DNA from: an uncultured cyanobacterium
GTDB lineage: Bacteria > Cyanobacteriota > Cyanobacteriia > PCC-6307 > Cyanobiaceae
Length of the DNA: 64,000 nt
Reading direction: 5' to 3'
Assembly: GCA_903858015.1 (NCBI GenBank)
Contig: CAIOGZ010000005.1
Coordinates: 1-64,000 of the forward strand
The first letter of the stretch is position 1; every line of letters starts with the position of its first letter. The notes under the pieces were generated by a model. The model did no database searches. It saw only the letters and a program-made list of their open reading frames with translations, and was not told the origin of the DNA. The position numbers and the translations under genes are program-made. This document shows positions 18,193 through 27,154 of the stretch, one piece after another.

Positions 18193-18372
18193 TCAGTCAT
18201 CGATGACGTAGTCGATGCGGCGCGACTAGCAGCCGGCCAGGTTTTGCCGCAGAGGCTCGGGTTTGGCGATGCCATCGCAAGGATGGCGCAAGCAAGCCTG
18301 GATCAGCTGGTTGATGCGCCGCAATTGCCTGCGGTCCTGGCTATGCCAGTGGAGATCGTCGTCCCAGGCGGC
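18193..18372 (-). pseudogene. YoeB/Txe-type toxin remnant
   Basis: The minus strand reads AWDDDLHWHSQDRRQLRRIN, then QLIQACLRHPCDGIAKPEPL, RQNLAGC, a TAG at 18226-18228, and SRRIDYVIDD before a stop. This follows the YoeB mRNA-interferase pattern (WEDYLYW, RINxLI, PFxGIGKPEPL, LSGYWSRRI). The start codon is missing: the fragment is joined directly to an alkyl-sulfatase remnant. The amber codon stands where tryptophan is normal, and the C-terminal catalytic histidine-tyrosine region is lost. No antitoxin is visible. Confidence 0.75.
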
Positions 18373-19020
18373 AGCCGTGTTCTTACCGATGGACTGATCA
18401 GCATGACCTTAGGGACTGCGTAGCAGCAGCAGGCCGTATTGCTAGAAGGCACGTCTGATCATGGCAGTACCAGTCTAGACATTCGCTGCGATCGCGGGCT
18501 CCATGAACTCAACAGGGCCAAGAATCTGCACCTGGCCACTCGTTGCATCTTCTTCTGACACAACACCAGGGACAGCGCCGAAGTGATCGGCATGAGTGTG
18601 GCAATACACGACCGCCACAACCGGCCTCTGGCCGAGCTGCTGATTGACAACATCGAGCGCCCCCCTTGCGGACCCTTGCAGGTGAGAACGTCAAACAGGA
18701 TCCAACCTGTCTGGCCCTTGCTGATGGTCATGTTGGCGAGATCGAAACCTCGCAGCCGAAATGCGTAGCTGCCCATAGCCCAAGCCCCATAGCCGGCTTC
18801 CGCCATGATCTGCTTGTAGTCTGCTGCAGCTAAGAAACCGTGCTGGGCTGCTTCGAAGTCACGTTGATGCTCGAATGGCAGGCTACGGCGCAGCGCCATC
18901 TGCAATTCGATCGTATAAGTCTAGGGAAGCTTTCCCTTTGCATCAAAGTGTTGCCTTGCCGGACCTGCCTGATCAGCGTTGGTCAAGGGGTTCAGTACTG
19001 TCTTGAACGTAGCTTTAGTC
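18373..19020 (-). pseudogene. alkyl sulfatase (SdsA/BDS1-type MBL hydrolase) remnant
   Basis: Pieces on the minus strand match alkyl sulfatases in order: NPLTNADQAGPARQHFDAKG, a TAG near 18919, LRRSLPFEHQRDFEAAQHGF, AADYKQIMAEAGYGAWAMGS, then RGFDLANMTISKGQTGWILF. After a frame change come QRPVVAVVYCHTHADHFGAV (the THADH zinc motif), SEEDATSGQVQILGPVEFME and KGHADQSIGKNTAA. The stretch between AWAMGSY and RGFDLAN is shorter than in intact enzymes. A stop, a frameshift, an internal deletion and a truncated C-terminus make it non-functional. Coordinates are approximate. Confidence 0.75.
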
Positions 19021-19152
19021 CCGTCATGATAACCATGGTCGGCTGGCCAATCAGCGTCTGGCCGCCCAAGCCGAAAGCCAGGGCTTGCGAAAGTGCAAAG
19101 CCTGGATCGGGGCTCCCGGGCAGCCCGGCGATGGCTGCCGCCATCCGTGGCG

Positions 19153-20886
19153 ATGGTTGAGCCTAGCCAGCGCGTGCCCCATCCAGCCGCCACGCAAGCC
19201 CGCCTAACCCTGGCCGCCATTGTTGCCGTTGTTGTGCTGACGCTCAGCGCTCTCCTGCACGGCTTTGTCCAGACGCCGGCCCTGGCGCAGGTCCAGCTCC
19301 AGGCGCCAGTCCCGCAGGAGCCGCTGGTCTATCAGCCCCAGGCCAAGCCTCCGATCGATGGCGTGCCGATCCTGCTCGATGGCCGGGAGGTGTTGACCCT
19401 GCGGCGGGGGATCGCCGGTTTTTCGCTGCAGGAGCGGGCGGAGACGATCAGCCGCCGGCTGAAGCGCTTCGCCCAGGACGATGCCCGTTCGATCGATTCA
19501 CTCACCTTTCAGCAACGGCTGGATGACGATTTCTGGTATCTCAGCGCCGGCCCGGACGTGCTGCTCACCATCAATGAACGCGATGCCCAGGCCAGCCGCC
19601 TGACGGCCAAGGAGTTGGCCGAGCAATCCCTGCAACAGATCAAGGCGGCCCTGCGCCAATACCGCCAGGACCGTAAACCCGGACAGTTGCTGCGGCACAG
19701 CCTTTACGCGCTGATCGCCAGCGTTGGCTTTCTGGCTTTCTGTTTTGTGGTGATCCAGCTTTCGGGCCGCCTGTTTCCGCTGCTGGCGCGCTTGATCGCC
19801 AGGCGCGTGCCGGCGATTCGGCTCAATCAGGTGGAGATCGTCTCCGCCCACGCGATTGCCCAGGTCTGGCTGCAGGCGCTGACGCTGCTGCGGCTACTGT
19901 TGCTGTTGCTCGGCTTCTTTTATCTCGCCGCCTTCATTCTGCGCCTCTATCCCTGGACCCGGGCTGTTGGTGAGGACATCCTCGATTATTTCTACGGATC
20001 TCTGGAACTGGTGCTCACGGCGATCGGCAACTATCTGCCGAATCTGTTCATCGTTGCCATCATCCTCTCTCTGGCCTTCTCCTTGCTGCGCGCTCTCCGG
20101 CCTTTCTTCATGGCGGTGGACCGGGGCAGCCTGGTGATTCCAGGCTTTTATGCCGAATGGGGTAAGCCTACATTTAATCTGCTGATGGCGCTGGTGATCG
20201 CCCTGGCGGCGGTGCTGGCCTTTCCCTTTCTGCCGGGGTTCAGCTCGCCGGCGTTTCAGGGTATGTCTGTTTTTCTCGGCCTGCTGCTCTCACTCGGCTC
20301 CACATCGGCGATCTCCAATGTGATCGGTGGCATCATCCTGATCTACACCCGCGCCTTCCGGATCGGCGATCATATCCGTGTGGATGATGTGATCGGAGAC
20401 ATCATCGAGAAAAACTTTTTGGCGGTGCGCATCTGCACTCCCGCCAACCAGATCATCACCATCCCCAATTCAGCCCTGTTGAGCAACAAGGTGGTGAATT
20501 ACAATCTCTCCGCCCGGGATTTAAGCCGCGCCCTGATCCTGCAAACCACGATTACCCTGGGATATGAGGTACCCTGGCGCCAGGCCCACGCCACCCTGAT
20601 CGCTGCAGCCCTGGCCAGCGAGCACATTCTCCGGGAGCCGCCGGCGTTTGTGTTGCAAACCAACCTGGGCAATGATGCGATCAGCTATCAAGTGAATGCC
20701 TACACAGCCAATCCTAATCTAATGGTGCTGATTTATTCGGAGCTGCATCAAAATATCCAGGATCAATGCGCTGCCAACGGCATTGAGATCCTCTCTCCCA
20801 CCTATGCCTCCCTGCGCGATGGCAGCGCCAGCACCATTCCAACTCCGGAAGCCTCGGCGCCGCAAGCGGCGCCGGAGCGCGGCTAA
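19153..20886 (+). CDS. MscS-family mechanosensitive channel
   Basis: The protein has 577 residues from ATG 19153. An upstream GTG at 19093 is less likely. It starts with a signal-like hydrophobic segment (LTLAAIVAVVVLTLSALLHG, then PALAQ), followed by a periplasmic part and several membrane helices. The MscS core is clear: NVIGGIILIYTRAFRIGDHI, then VDDVIGDIIEKNFLAVRICT, IITIPNSALLSNKVVNYN. MscS channels open under membrane tension and release solutes during hypo-osmotic shock. The long N-terminal region places it among the larger cyanobacterial MscS-like proteins. The ClC gene begins four bases after its stop, so the two ion channels are co-transcribed. Confidence 0.92.
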   Translation: MVEPSQRVPHPAATQARLTLAAIVAVVVLTLSALLHGFVQTPALAQVQLQAPVPQEPLVYQPQAKPPIDGVPILLDGREVLTLRRGIAGFSLQERAETISRRLKRFAQDDARSIDSLTFQQRLDDDFWYLSAGPDVLLTINERDAQASRLTAKELAEQSLQQIKAALRQYRQDRKPGQLLRHSLYALIASVGFLAFCFVVIQLSGRLFPLLARLIARRVPAIRLNQVEIVSAHAIAQVWLQALTLLRLLLLLLGFFYLAAFILRLYPWTRAVGEDILDYFYGSLELVLTAIGNYLPNLFIVAIILSLAFSLLRALRPFFMAVDRGSLVIPGFYAEWGKPTFNLLMALVIALAAVLAFPFLPGFSSPAFQGMSVFLGLLLSLGSTSAISNVIGGIILIYTRAFRIGDHIRVDDVIGDIIEKNFLAVRICTPANQIITIPNSALLSNKVVNYNLSARDLSRALILQTTITLGYEVPWRQAHATLIAAALASEHILREPPAFVLQTNLGNDAISYQVNAYTANPNLMVLIYSELHQNIQDQCAANGIEILSPTYASLRDGSASTIPTPEASAPQAAPERG

Positions 20887-20890
20887 CCTC

Positions 20891-22264
20891 ATGGAGCATG
20901 AGATGGAACAGGGGCGTTCTCGGATCGGCGCGATCGCTGCCTGGGCGGTGGCGGGGTTGCTGGGGGGCCTGATCGGCTCCTTGGCGGCGGTGGCGCTCAC
21001 CGAGCTGATCAAGCTGTCGCTGGCCGCCGCCTCCGGCCTGGGTCCGGCGGCGCTGCGGCTGCTCCCCCTGCTTGGCGTGGGCCTGGCGGTGCTGATCCTG
21101 TTCGGCCTGGGCCGGGGCCATTCGGTGCAGACGATCGCACCCCGCCAGACGCCCCGACCTGGCTTGGCTCCCGGCTCGCTGGCGGCCTGGTACTCGTTCC
21201 CCCACGACATCGCCCGCGCCGATCTGACGGGCGATGTGGTCAATGCGTCGGGGGTGGAGGAGCGGTTCCCATGGAACCTGGCGCCCCTGCGGGCATTGGC
21301 GATCCTGGCCACCGTAGGGCTGGGGGCGCCGATGGGCACGGAATCGCCGGCGGCCCACATCGGCGTGGCCATGGGCAGCTGGCTGGGCAGCGCGGTGCCG
21401 GCGCTGCGGAGCTTGGCCCGGCCCCTGGCGATCGGGGGCGGCGCGGCGAGCGTGTCGGCCCTGATCGGCATCCCGCTGGTGGGCAGCTTCTTCATGGCCG
21501 AGCTGGCGGCGCGCCGCCAGATTCCGCTGAGCTGGCCGCGGGCCGCCGCGATGCTGGCGGGAGGCCTCAGCGGCTGGGCGGTGAATGCCGCGTTTCAGCT
21601 CAATCTGATCCGGCTGGTGGTGCCCCGGCTTCCCCCCGCCGGTTTCCTTTCCGCGGTGGAGGCCACCCTGTGCATTGGCGTGGTGGCCGGCGCCCTCACG
21701 GCCCTCACCGGTGAGGCGATCTACTGGGCCCGGGGCTGGCGCGACCGACCGCTGACGCGCCTGCTGATCGGCGGCGCGGCGCTGCTGGTCCTGGCGTTGC
21801 TGATCGGGATCCTGGCCACCCCGGCGGCGGCTTTCGGGCCGGGGGGCGCGGCGATCGTCTGGGCCGAAACCCACAGTCCCGCACCGCTACGCCTGCTGGC
21901 CCTGGCCCTGCTGCGGGCGGCCGCCACCACGGCGGCGGTGCTGGCGGGGGGCTGCGGCGGGGTGTTCGTGCCGTTTCTGGCGATCGGTGACCTCAGCGGC
22001 CGGGTGTTCGCGGCCCCCTTCGGGATCGCGGCAGACCTGGCCGGTGCTGCCGGAGCCGCCGCGGGCATCGCTGGCGGTTATCGCCTGCCGTTCACCGCCA
22101 TGGCGATGGTGCTGGGCGTCGGCGGACCGGAGGGCGCGCAGCTCACGAGTATGGCCACGGTGCTGGTGGCGGCCCTGTCCGGATTGCTCACGGCCCGAGC
22201 CGCCAATGCCCTGAGCTCGCTGGTCCGGGGTCTTTGGCGTGGGCGGGTTGGGTCAAGGGAGTGA
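20891..22264 (+). CDS. ClC-family chloride channel or antiporter
   Basis: The protein has 457 residues from ATG 20891 with many hydrophobic helices. The first ClC signature is seen as APMGTESPAAHIGVAMGSWL, where the usual GREGP is GTESP. The later selectivity motif is present as GGCGGVFVPFLAIGDL (GxFxP). These proteins move chloride or fluoride, some in exchange for protons. The proton-glutamate position (E of the GREGP-type motif) is occupied by E in GTESP, so an antiporter is possible. It follows the MscS gene by four bases, suggesting a shared role in osmotic or ion balance. Confidence 0.88.
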   Translation: MEHEMEQGRSRIGAIAAWAVAGLLGGLIGSLAAVALTELIKLSLAAASGLGPAALRLLPLLGVGLAVLILFGLGRGHSVQTIAPRQTPRPGLAPGSLAAWYSFPHDIARADLTGDVVNASGVEERFPWNLAPLRALAILATVGLGAPMGTESPAAHIGVAMGSWLGSAVPALRSLARPLAIGGGAASVSALIGIPLVGSFFMAELAARRQIPLSWPRAAAMLAGGLSGWAVNAAFQLNLIRLVVPRLPPAGFLSAVEATLCIGVVAGALTALTGEAIYWARGWRDRPLTRLLIGGAALLVLALLIGILATPAAAFGPGGAAIVWAETHSPAPLRLLALALLRAAATTAAVLAGGCGGVFVPFLAIGDLSGRVFAAPFGIAADLAGAAGAAAGIAGGYRLPFTAMAMVLGVGGPEGAQLTSMATVLVAALSGLLTARAANALSSLVRGLWRGRVGSRE

Positions 22265-22337
22265 ACAGAGCAGGCTGGCCAGGCCTAGGGAACCTCTGAT
22301 GAAGACGGCATCAACGAAAAGATCTAGTCTCATTCCC

Positions 22338-22478
22338 ATGAATGGACGGAAACGCAAACGCCACAACCCTGAGCGGATCATCCGCAAGCTGCGCAGTGCC
22401 GAGCAGTTGCTCAACCAAGGACAAACCGTTGCCGATGTATGCCGAGCCATAGGGGTATCCGCTGCCGCTGTGACATAA
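22338..22478 (+). pseudogene. IS3-family transposase OrfA remnant
   Basis: From ATG 22338 the frame reads RKRHNPERIIRKLRSAEQLL, then QGQTVADVCRAIGVSAAAVT and a stop. This is the helix-turn-helix start of IS3-type OrfA (RKRHSPEQIIRKLREAE... VCRALGVSEQTYYRW). It is cut off where the recognition helix should continue, and no OrfB or terminal inverted repeats are visible. It sits directly upstream of the ThDP enzyme and marks a former insertion site. Confidence 0.8.
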
Positions 22479-22524
22479 TTTGAATCAGCCCTGCTTGCAT
22501 AGGGGCCTATGGGAATTCAGAGCC

Positions 22525-24441
22525 ATGCTGAAACATCTTCAAACAGGGAACTTCGAGCGCGAGTATCTTACGCAAGCAACAGTTTCCAATGGCGAAACTG
22601 TCGCCAGCTATCTCAATAAGAGGTTGAAACAAATCGGCGTCAGCCATGTCTTCTGTATCCCGGGTGACTATCTCGCCGAATGGGCGGCGAGCCTCGACGA
22701 TCCGCGGATCAATGCCGGTCTGATCCGCGTCAATCCGAACAATGAGATGTGCGGGACCTATGCGGCGGACGGCTATGGACGGGCGACGAACCAGACGGTC
22801 GGATGTGTGGCGTTCACCTACGGTGTCGGCGGGATCAATGCGGCCCAGGCGGTTGCGGGCGCCTATGTCGAGCAGGTGCCGCTGGTGGTGATCAATGGAA
22901 GTCCATCCGTTGCCCAGTTCAACTCCCAGCGCGACCAGGGTGTTCTCTACCACCACATGGTTAATGGCTCCCACACCGATCATCGCATCTTTAGCGAGAT
23001 CACCGAAATCGCGGTGAAGATAGACAATCCGGCCACCGCACCGGGCCTGATCGATGCCGCCTTGCAGACCTGCCTGACAACCAGGCGGCCGGTCTATATC
23101 GAGCTCGCCTCCCAGACGGCACACATGGCGTGTGCGTCGCTGCCAAAGTCTGAGCTCCGTGCCAGTCAGATCCCCGCCTCGCCCGCGTCGCTCAGGGAGG
23201 CTTGCGCGGCGGTGATGGCCCATCTCAGCTCGGCCAAGCGGGCCGTCGTTGTGGGCGGATCGGAGCTTGCACGCTACGGTCTGCAGGAGAAGTTTGCACA
23301 ACTGTTGAAGGCGATTCAAGCTCCCTATGCGACGAGCCCGCTTGGCAAGAGCGTCCTTTGTGAACTGCGGACTGATGTCAGTTTTGCCGGAGTCTATTTC
23401 GGCATGAGTTCGCAAACTAATCTGCAGAGGCTCATGGAGTCAGCTGATTGCATCCTCACACTCGGCGTTCGTGACACCGACTTCAACTATCTCGGCGTCG
23501 TGACGCCAGACTACAAGCCACCGGCCACCAAGCTGCCCGGGCCTGACCATATTCAGGCGAGGAATGGTGCGGTTCTGGTCGGTCGGCAACTGGCCTATTG
23601 GGGCGATGTCGGCCTCGAAGCCTTGCTGGACGCGCTGCTCGCTGCGCTAGCGGAATTGCCCGGCAAAAAACTACCGGGCGCACCGTTTCCGTGCCTCGAG
23701 GGTTTGGCTTCGCAAATCCCGCCCGTATCGGAGTATATCGATGCCGATCCGATCACCTATGATAGCTTCAAATCCATATTCAGTTATGGCTTCATGGAAG
23801 GACGGGAGCAGAAGACTCAGATCATTGCCGACTCTGGATTCTCATTCCTGTCCAATATTGGCCTGAAATGCGCTGAAAGCGGCTATATCGCGCAGCTCGC
23901 TTGGGCGGCGATTGGCTACGGCGTCGGGGCGATTCCCGGGGTGACGCTGGCAAATCACATCGCTGGGCGGCCACGGCGCACTGTGGCGATTACCGGCGAT
24001 GCGGCCTTCGCTGAAACATTGAACGCCCTTGGCACGGTGGCGCAGCTCGCTCAGGACGCAATCATCTTCGTGATGGACAATCGTGTTTACGCCGTCGAGC
24101 AATGGCTGATCGACCCAAATGCTTTTTGCCCCGAAAATGCACCGCCCTTTGCCGCGCTGGCCGACGTGCCGCAGGGCCACATCTGGGATTACGTGAAGCT
24201 GGCGGAAGGGTTTGGCGGCAAGGGTTATTCGGTCAAGACAAATGCTGAACTTAAACACCTGATGCAGGAATTGAAGAACGGGACAGCGCCGATCAATCAG
24301 CTCACCAAAAGGCCAACCTTTACTTTGATAGCCGTTCGACTACCAAAAAACAGCCTGCCTAGCAATGCAACCTGGAAACTGAACTGCCCGGCACTGGCGC
24401 CCGAGCAGCCGACTGACGAACCGAAAGACCGACAACCATAA
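22525..24441 (+). CDS. thiamine diphosphate-dependent decarboxylase (pyruvate/indolepyruvate decarboxylase-like)
   Basis: The protein has 638 residues from ATG 22525. The ThDP-activating glutamate lies in RVNPNNEMCGTYAADGYGRA, a PDC-like histidine pair in QGVLYHHMVNGSHTDHRIFS, and the ThDP-binding motif GDAAFAETLNALG is followed by IIFVMDNRVYAVEQWLID. Pyruvate and indolepyruvate decarboxylases turn 2-oxo acids into aldehydes. The protein is longer than typical PDC (~560), with an extra C-terminal tail. Codon choice is visibly different (more A/T-ending codons such as GAT, CTC mixed with CGG) and an IS3 remnant lies just upstream, so acquisition, perhaps from a proteobacterium, is likely. The exact substrate is unknown. 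Confidence 0.8.
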   Translation: MLKHLQTGNFEREYLTQATVSNGETVASYLNKRLKQIGVSHVFCIPGDYLAEWAASLDDPRINAGLIRVNPNNEMCGTYAADGYGRATNQTVGCVAFTYGVGGINAAQAVAGAYVEQVPLVVINGSPSVAQFNSQRDQGVLYHHMVNGSHTDHRIFSEITEIAVKIDNPATAPGLIDAALQTCLTTRRPVYIELASQTAHMACASLPKSELRASQIPASPASLREACAAVMAHLSSAKRAVVVGGSELARYGLQEKFAQLLKAIQAPYATSPLGKSVLCELRTDVSFAGVYFGMSSQTNLQRLMESADCILTLGVRDTDFNYLGVVTPDYKPPATKLPGPDHIQARNGAVLVGRQLAYWGDVGLEALLDALLAALAELPGKKLPGAPFPCLEGLASQIPPVSEYIDADPITYDSFKSIFSYGFMEGREQKTQIIADSGFSFLSNIGLKCAESGYIAQLAWAAIGYGVGAIPGVTLANHIAGRPRRTVAITGDAAFAETLNALGTVAQLAQDAIIFVMDNRVYAVEQWLIDPNAFCPENAPPFAALADVPQGHIWDYVKLAEGFGGKGYSVKTNAELKHLMQELKNGTAPINQLTKRPTFTLIAVRLPKNSLPSNATWKLNCPALAPEQPTDEPKDRQP

Positions 24442-24587
24442 TCATCCCAGCTCGCATTGATCGTCTGCCAAGCTCACTTAGGTATCCATTTTCCAATAAC
24501 CAAGCAGGACCTCCCATCGACGTGATTATAGACGGAGCTCCGTCCCAACACCTGCCCCTGGCCAGAGCGCGGCGCTCCAGGCCCGCA

Positions 24588-25004
24588 TCACACAAACCGC
24601 CCATACAGCCAGCGCACGAAGCCACCCAATACCGGCACCGGCCCAAAGGTGGGGCCCACGAAGTCGAAGTAGTCGCGGTGGTCGGTGATTTTGCCGTCGT
24701 CGTTGAGCAGCAGGCGGCTGCAACCGGGGTAGATGAACTCGATCCCCTTGATTTTGAGGCCCATCTCCCATTCGATAAAGGCGCTATTCGCTTCGATCGC
24801 TAGGGCAGCGGGTTTGAGGTAGATGTCGTCGCAGCGCTTGAGCAGGCCCTGCTGGGCGGCGAGGTAGGCGTCGATGCCGTGGTGTTCCTGGGTTGGGTCC
24901 TGAAAGTGCACATCTGGGGCATAGAGAGCCCGCCACTGCTCCTCGCTGGGGGCGGGGCTGCCGTAGGGCTTGCTGAACAGGGCCCGCAGGGTGGCGGCAT
25001 CCAT
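24588..25004 (-). CDS. SnoaL-like / NTF2-fold protein
   Basis: The protein has 138 residues from ATG 25004 (MDAATLRALFSKPYGS). The longer frame to 25238 has a Pro/Arg/Gly-rich leader typical of shadow reading and is rejected. LYAPDVHFQDPTQEHHGIDA, IEANSAFIEWEMGL and ITDHRDYFDFVG are hallmarks of the SnoaL-like NTF2 fold, used by small isomerases, hydrolases and ligand-binding proteins. The specific activity is unknown. It is divergent from the next gene. Confidence 0.8.
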   Translation of the reverse strand: MDAATLRALFSKPYGSPAPSEEQWRALYAPDVHFQDPTQEHHGIDAYLAAQQGLLKRCDDIYLKPAALAIEANSAFIEWEMGLKIKGIEFIYPGCSRLLLNDDGKITDHRDYFDFVGPTFGPVPVLGGFVRWLYGRFV

Positions 25005-25117
25005 GGCTGGGCTGGTAGTGGGCAGACCCATTCCATCGCACGGGGGGACTGTCCACGGGCAGGGCATCGCCCGGGCCGGCAGGCCTGCGGTTGAATCACG
25101 GCTCCCGCAGCACCCCG

Positions 25118-25687
25118 ATGGCCACCCTGCACCTGACCACGGCGGCCGGCTGCACCCTGGCGATCGGTCGTTACCCCCGCTTCCGCTACAACGCCTCGGG
25201 CGGCGGCGGCAGCGGCCTGGGGGGGGAGCTCGATCCAACCGGTTGGCAGCCGTTGCTGTTCGAGCCGGCCGGCCTAGCCATTCCGCCCCTCAACTGGCGC
25301 ACCACCCGGGTGGGGGGGTTGCCGCTGCCGCCAGGGCTCAGCATCAGCCTGCTGCCGCAGCGCCTGGCCGGGCGCTGGCAGCCGGCCAGCGGGGCAGTCG
25401 AACTGGCGTTTCTGGCCCGGTTTCGCTTCGCCTTGGCTGGTATCTACCAGGCGCCGGATTTGATTGTGCAAACCGACCTGGGCACAGGCGCGGTGCAAGG
25501 GCAACGCCACAGCGCCAGCGGCCAGCCGCTTGATGGCGACGGGCGGGGGCTACTGGTGGGCGTCGCCACGGTGCCGCCAACGGGGGAGGGCTGGTTGGAT
25601 CGGTTTCTGGGACTGCCCGAGGAGGCTCTGGCCGTGCTGCGCTGTGAGCTGCGGCAGGTTGGCTTCAGGGGCCCAAGCGAGGGGTGA
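25118..25687 (+). CDS. conserved hypothetical protein
   Basis: The protein has 189 residues from ATG 25118 (MATLHLTTAAGCTLAIGRYP). It is rich in strands: RFRYNASGGGGSG, PLLFEPAGLAIPPLNWRTTR, GAVELAFLARFRFALAGIYQ, PDLIVQTDLGTG. The pattern is compact and has no membrane helix or signal peptide. I believe similar proteins occur in picocyanobacteria, but I cannot name the family. Its last 23 bases overlap the 3' end of the convergent LprI-like gene. Confidence 0.6.
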   Translation: MATLHLTTAAGCTLAIGRYPRFRYNASGGGGSGLGGELDPTGWQPLLFEPAGLAIPPLNWRTTRVGGLPLPPGLSISLLPQRLAGRWQPASGAVELAFLARFRFALAGIYQAPDLIVQTDLGTGAVQGQRHSASGQPLDGDGRGLLVGVATVPPTGEGWLDRFLGLPEEALAVLRCELRQVGFRGPSEG

Positions 25688-26375
25688 GCTGTTGCAGCAG
25701 GGATGTATTGAGGGCGTTCTCGCAGCTGAACCAGAGGATCGGCCCAATGCTGCCGCCCAGGCCCCGTTCGGCCGGGCGTCGACAGACCGCATGGCGAGCG
25801 CTGCGCCAGCCCTCCAGCTCCTGGCTACCCCCAAGCAGCTCCAGCAGGCGCCCATCGAGCTGGTCGCGCCGTTGCCACAGGCAGGCCACCAGCTCCTGGG
25901 TGTTGCCTTCGCAACTGGGCCGGAAGGGGAAGACCCGACGCCGCTCGATCGATTGCGCCAGGGTTTCAGAGCTTTGGACCGCCGGCCTGGTGGCCGCCGG
26001 CAGCAGGGCGGGCGCCGGGGTCCCACGGCCTGCGGCCGGGGCCCCTAAGCCTGCGGCCGGCGCAGCGAGGCCTGCGGCAGGCGCCGCGAGATATGCGGCC
26101 GGTGCGGCGAATCCTGGAGCCGGGGCCGCCGTGGTTTGGGCCAGGAAGCTGGGGTCCAGGGCGAGGCCAGCTGCTGCTGCGCCGCAGAGGGCGCCACCGA
26201 CCAGGGCGCTGCCCAGCAAGCCAGCGGCGGCATGGCGAACGCTTTGGGGCAAGGGGCTCGCCGCCGGAGCTGGGGCTGGAGCTGGGGCTGGAGCTGGGGT
26301 CGTGGCTGTGGAGGCTGCGCTGGCCCCTCCACCCGGCTGGCCGCAGCGAAGAACAGGTTCAGGCTGGATCGGCAA
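25665..26375 (-). CDS. exported protein with LprI-like (DUF1311) domain and Ala/Pro repeats
   Basis: The frame gives up to 236 residues. The C-terminal ~85 residues have the DUF1311/LprI pattern: CEGNTQELVACLWQRRDQLD, a short linker, ELEGWRSARHAVC, then GGSIGPILWFSCENALN and a T-x-x-L end, with four cysteines likely forming disulfides outside the cytoplasm. LprI-type proteins inhibit lysozyme. Before it are an Ala-rich hydrophobic segment (AAAGLLGSALVGGALCGAAA) that could be a signal or anchor, a PAPAPAPAPA run, and an AAPAAGL-type heptad-like repeat. No ATG is available and TTG 26375 or an internal GTG must serve, so the start is uncertain. Confidence 0.6.
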   Translation of the reverse strand: MPIQPEPVLRCGQPGGGASAASTATTPAPAPAPAPAPAASPLPQSVRHAAAGLLGSALVGGALCGAAAAGLALDPSFLAQTTAAPAPGFAAPAAYLAAPAAGLAAPAAGLGAPAAGRGTPAPALLPAATRPAVQSSETLAQSIERRRVFPFRPSCEGNTQELVACLWQRRDQLDGRLLELLGGSQELEGWRSARHAVCRRPAERGLGGSIGPILWFSCENALNTSLLQQLTPRLGP

Positions 26376-26623
26376 GGCGCTAGCAACAGCTGGGGCGATT
26401 CTTGCACCTGCGCTGTAGGGGCAATGGCGGCTAGTCCTACAGGGCTTCGCGCAGCGGCCATCGTGGCCTGTTCCAGGTCAGCAGCGCCTTGGGCATCGGC
26501 TGCTCCTTGGGCATCGGCTGCTCCTTTGTGGTGGACCTGCCCGCCCGGCGCGGCAAGATCGCGCCCTCCGCCTACGCAGCTCAACTCCACCGCTAGCAAA
26601 TCAGCAGGCGACTGACCGGCGCG
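26376..26623. other. upstream region of hoxE with a 19-bp direct repeat
   Basis: The interval before the hydrogenase operon contains a nearly exact direct duplication (ttgggcatcggctgctcct, at about 26485-26525). The hox promoter must lie here or further left. I could not pick out a -10 element or a LexA or AbrB site with confidence. Confidence 0.45.
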
Positions 26624-27154
26624 ATGGCCAGCATTGGAACTCCAACGCAGCGGGGCTGCTCCGGTGCTGTTGCCGGCGATCGCGAGGCCATCACCCGGCT
26701 GATCCAGCTCCAGGGCGATGACCCGGCAGCGCTGATCGAGGTGCTGCATCAGCTGCAACAGATCGAGGGCTACCTGGCGGCCAGGAGCCTGCATCAGGTG
26801 GCCCGCCAGCTGCGGTTGCCCCTGAGCCGGGTGTATGGCGTCGCGAGTTTCTATCACCTGTTTCGCCGCACCCCGCCCCCTGTCCATTGCTGCGCGGTCT
26901 GCCTGGGCACCGCCTGTTTTGTGAATGGGGCCCTGGAGCTGCTGGCGGTCCTGGAGCTGCGCTTGGCCCAGCAAGCCAGGGCGGGCGGTTGGGTCTTGGA
27001 GCGCATGGGTTGCCTCGGGGCCTGCGGCTCCGGCCCAGTGCTGCGGCTCGATCAGGGCCTGGCGATCCGGGTGCGCCTGGCTCCTGCCCCCAAGCTCGAC
27101 GCCCAGCTGGAGGCGATCGGCCTGCCGCCGCTTGGCAGGGCAACCGCCCGATGA
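26624..27154 (+). CDS. hoxE: bidirectional hydrogenase diaphorase subunit HoxE
   Basis: This 176-residue protein is homologous to the 24-kDa NuoE subunit. DPAALIEVLHQLQQIEGYLA and SRVYGVASFYHLF are typical. The [2Fe-2S] ligands are the cysteines in CCAVCLGTACF and MGCLGACGSGP. HoxE joins HoxFU in the diaphorase that links the NiFe centre to NAD(P)H or ferredoxin. It opens the operon; its stop overlaps the hoxF start (ATGA at 27151-27154), so translation is coupled. The start ATG 26624 gives the normal length. Confidence 0.93.
   Translation: MASIGTPTQRGCSGAVAGDREAITRLIQLQGDDPAALIEVLHQLQQIEGYLAARSLHQVARQLRLPLSRVYGVASFYHLFRRTPPPVHCCAVCLGTACFVNGALELLAVLELRLAQQARAGGWVLERMGCLGACGSGPVLRLDQGLAIRVRLAPAPKLDAQLEAIGLPPLGRATAR

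Noticed and set aside
20714..21874. A 386-codon minus-strand frame opposite the ClC gene
   Set aside because: The composition (Arg, Gln, Gly, Asp low complexity) is that of a shadow; the plus strand has clear ClC motifs.
25005..25238. Extended N-terminus of the SnoaL-like protein
   Set aside because: The leader is Arg/Pro/Gly-rich and crosses the start of the divergent gene; the domain begins at ATG 25004.
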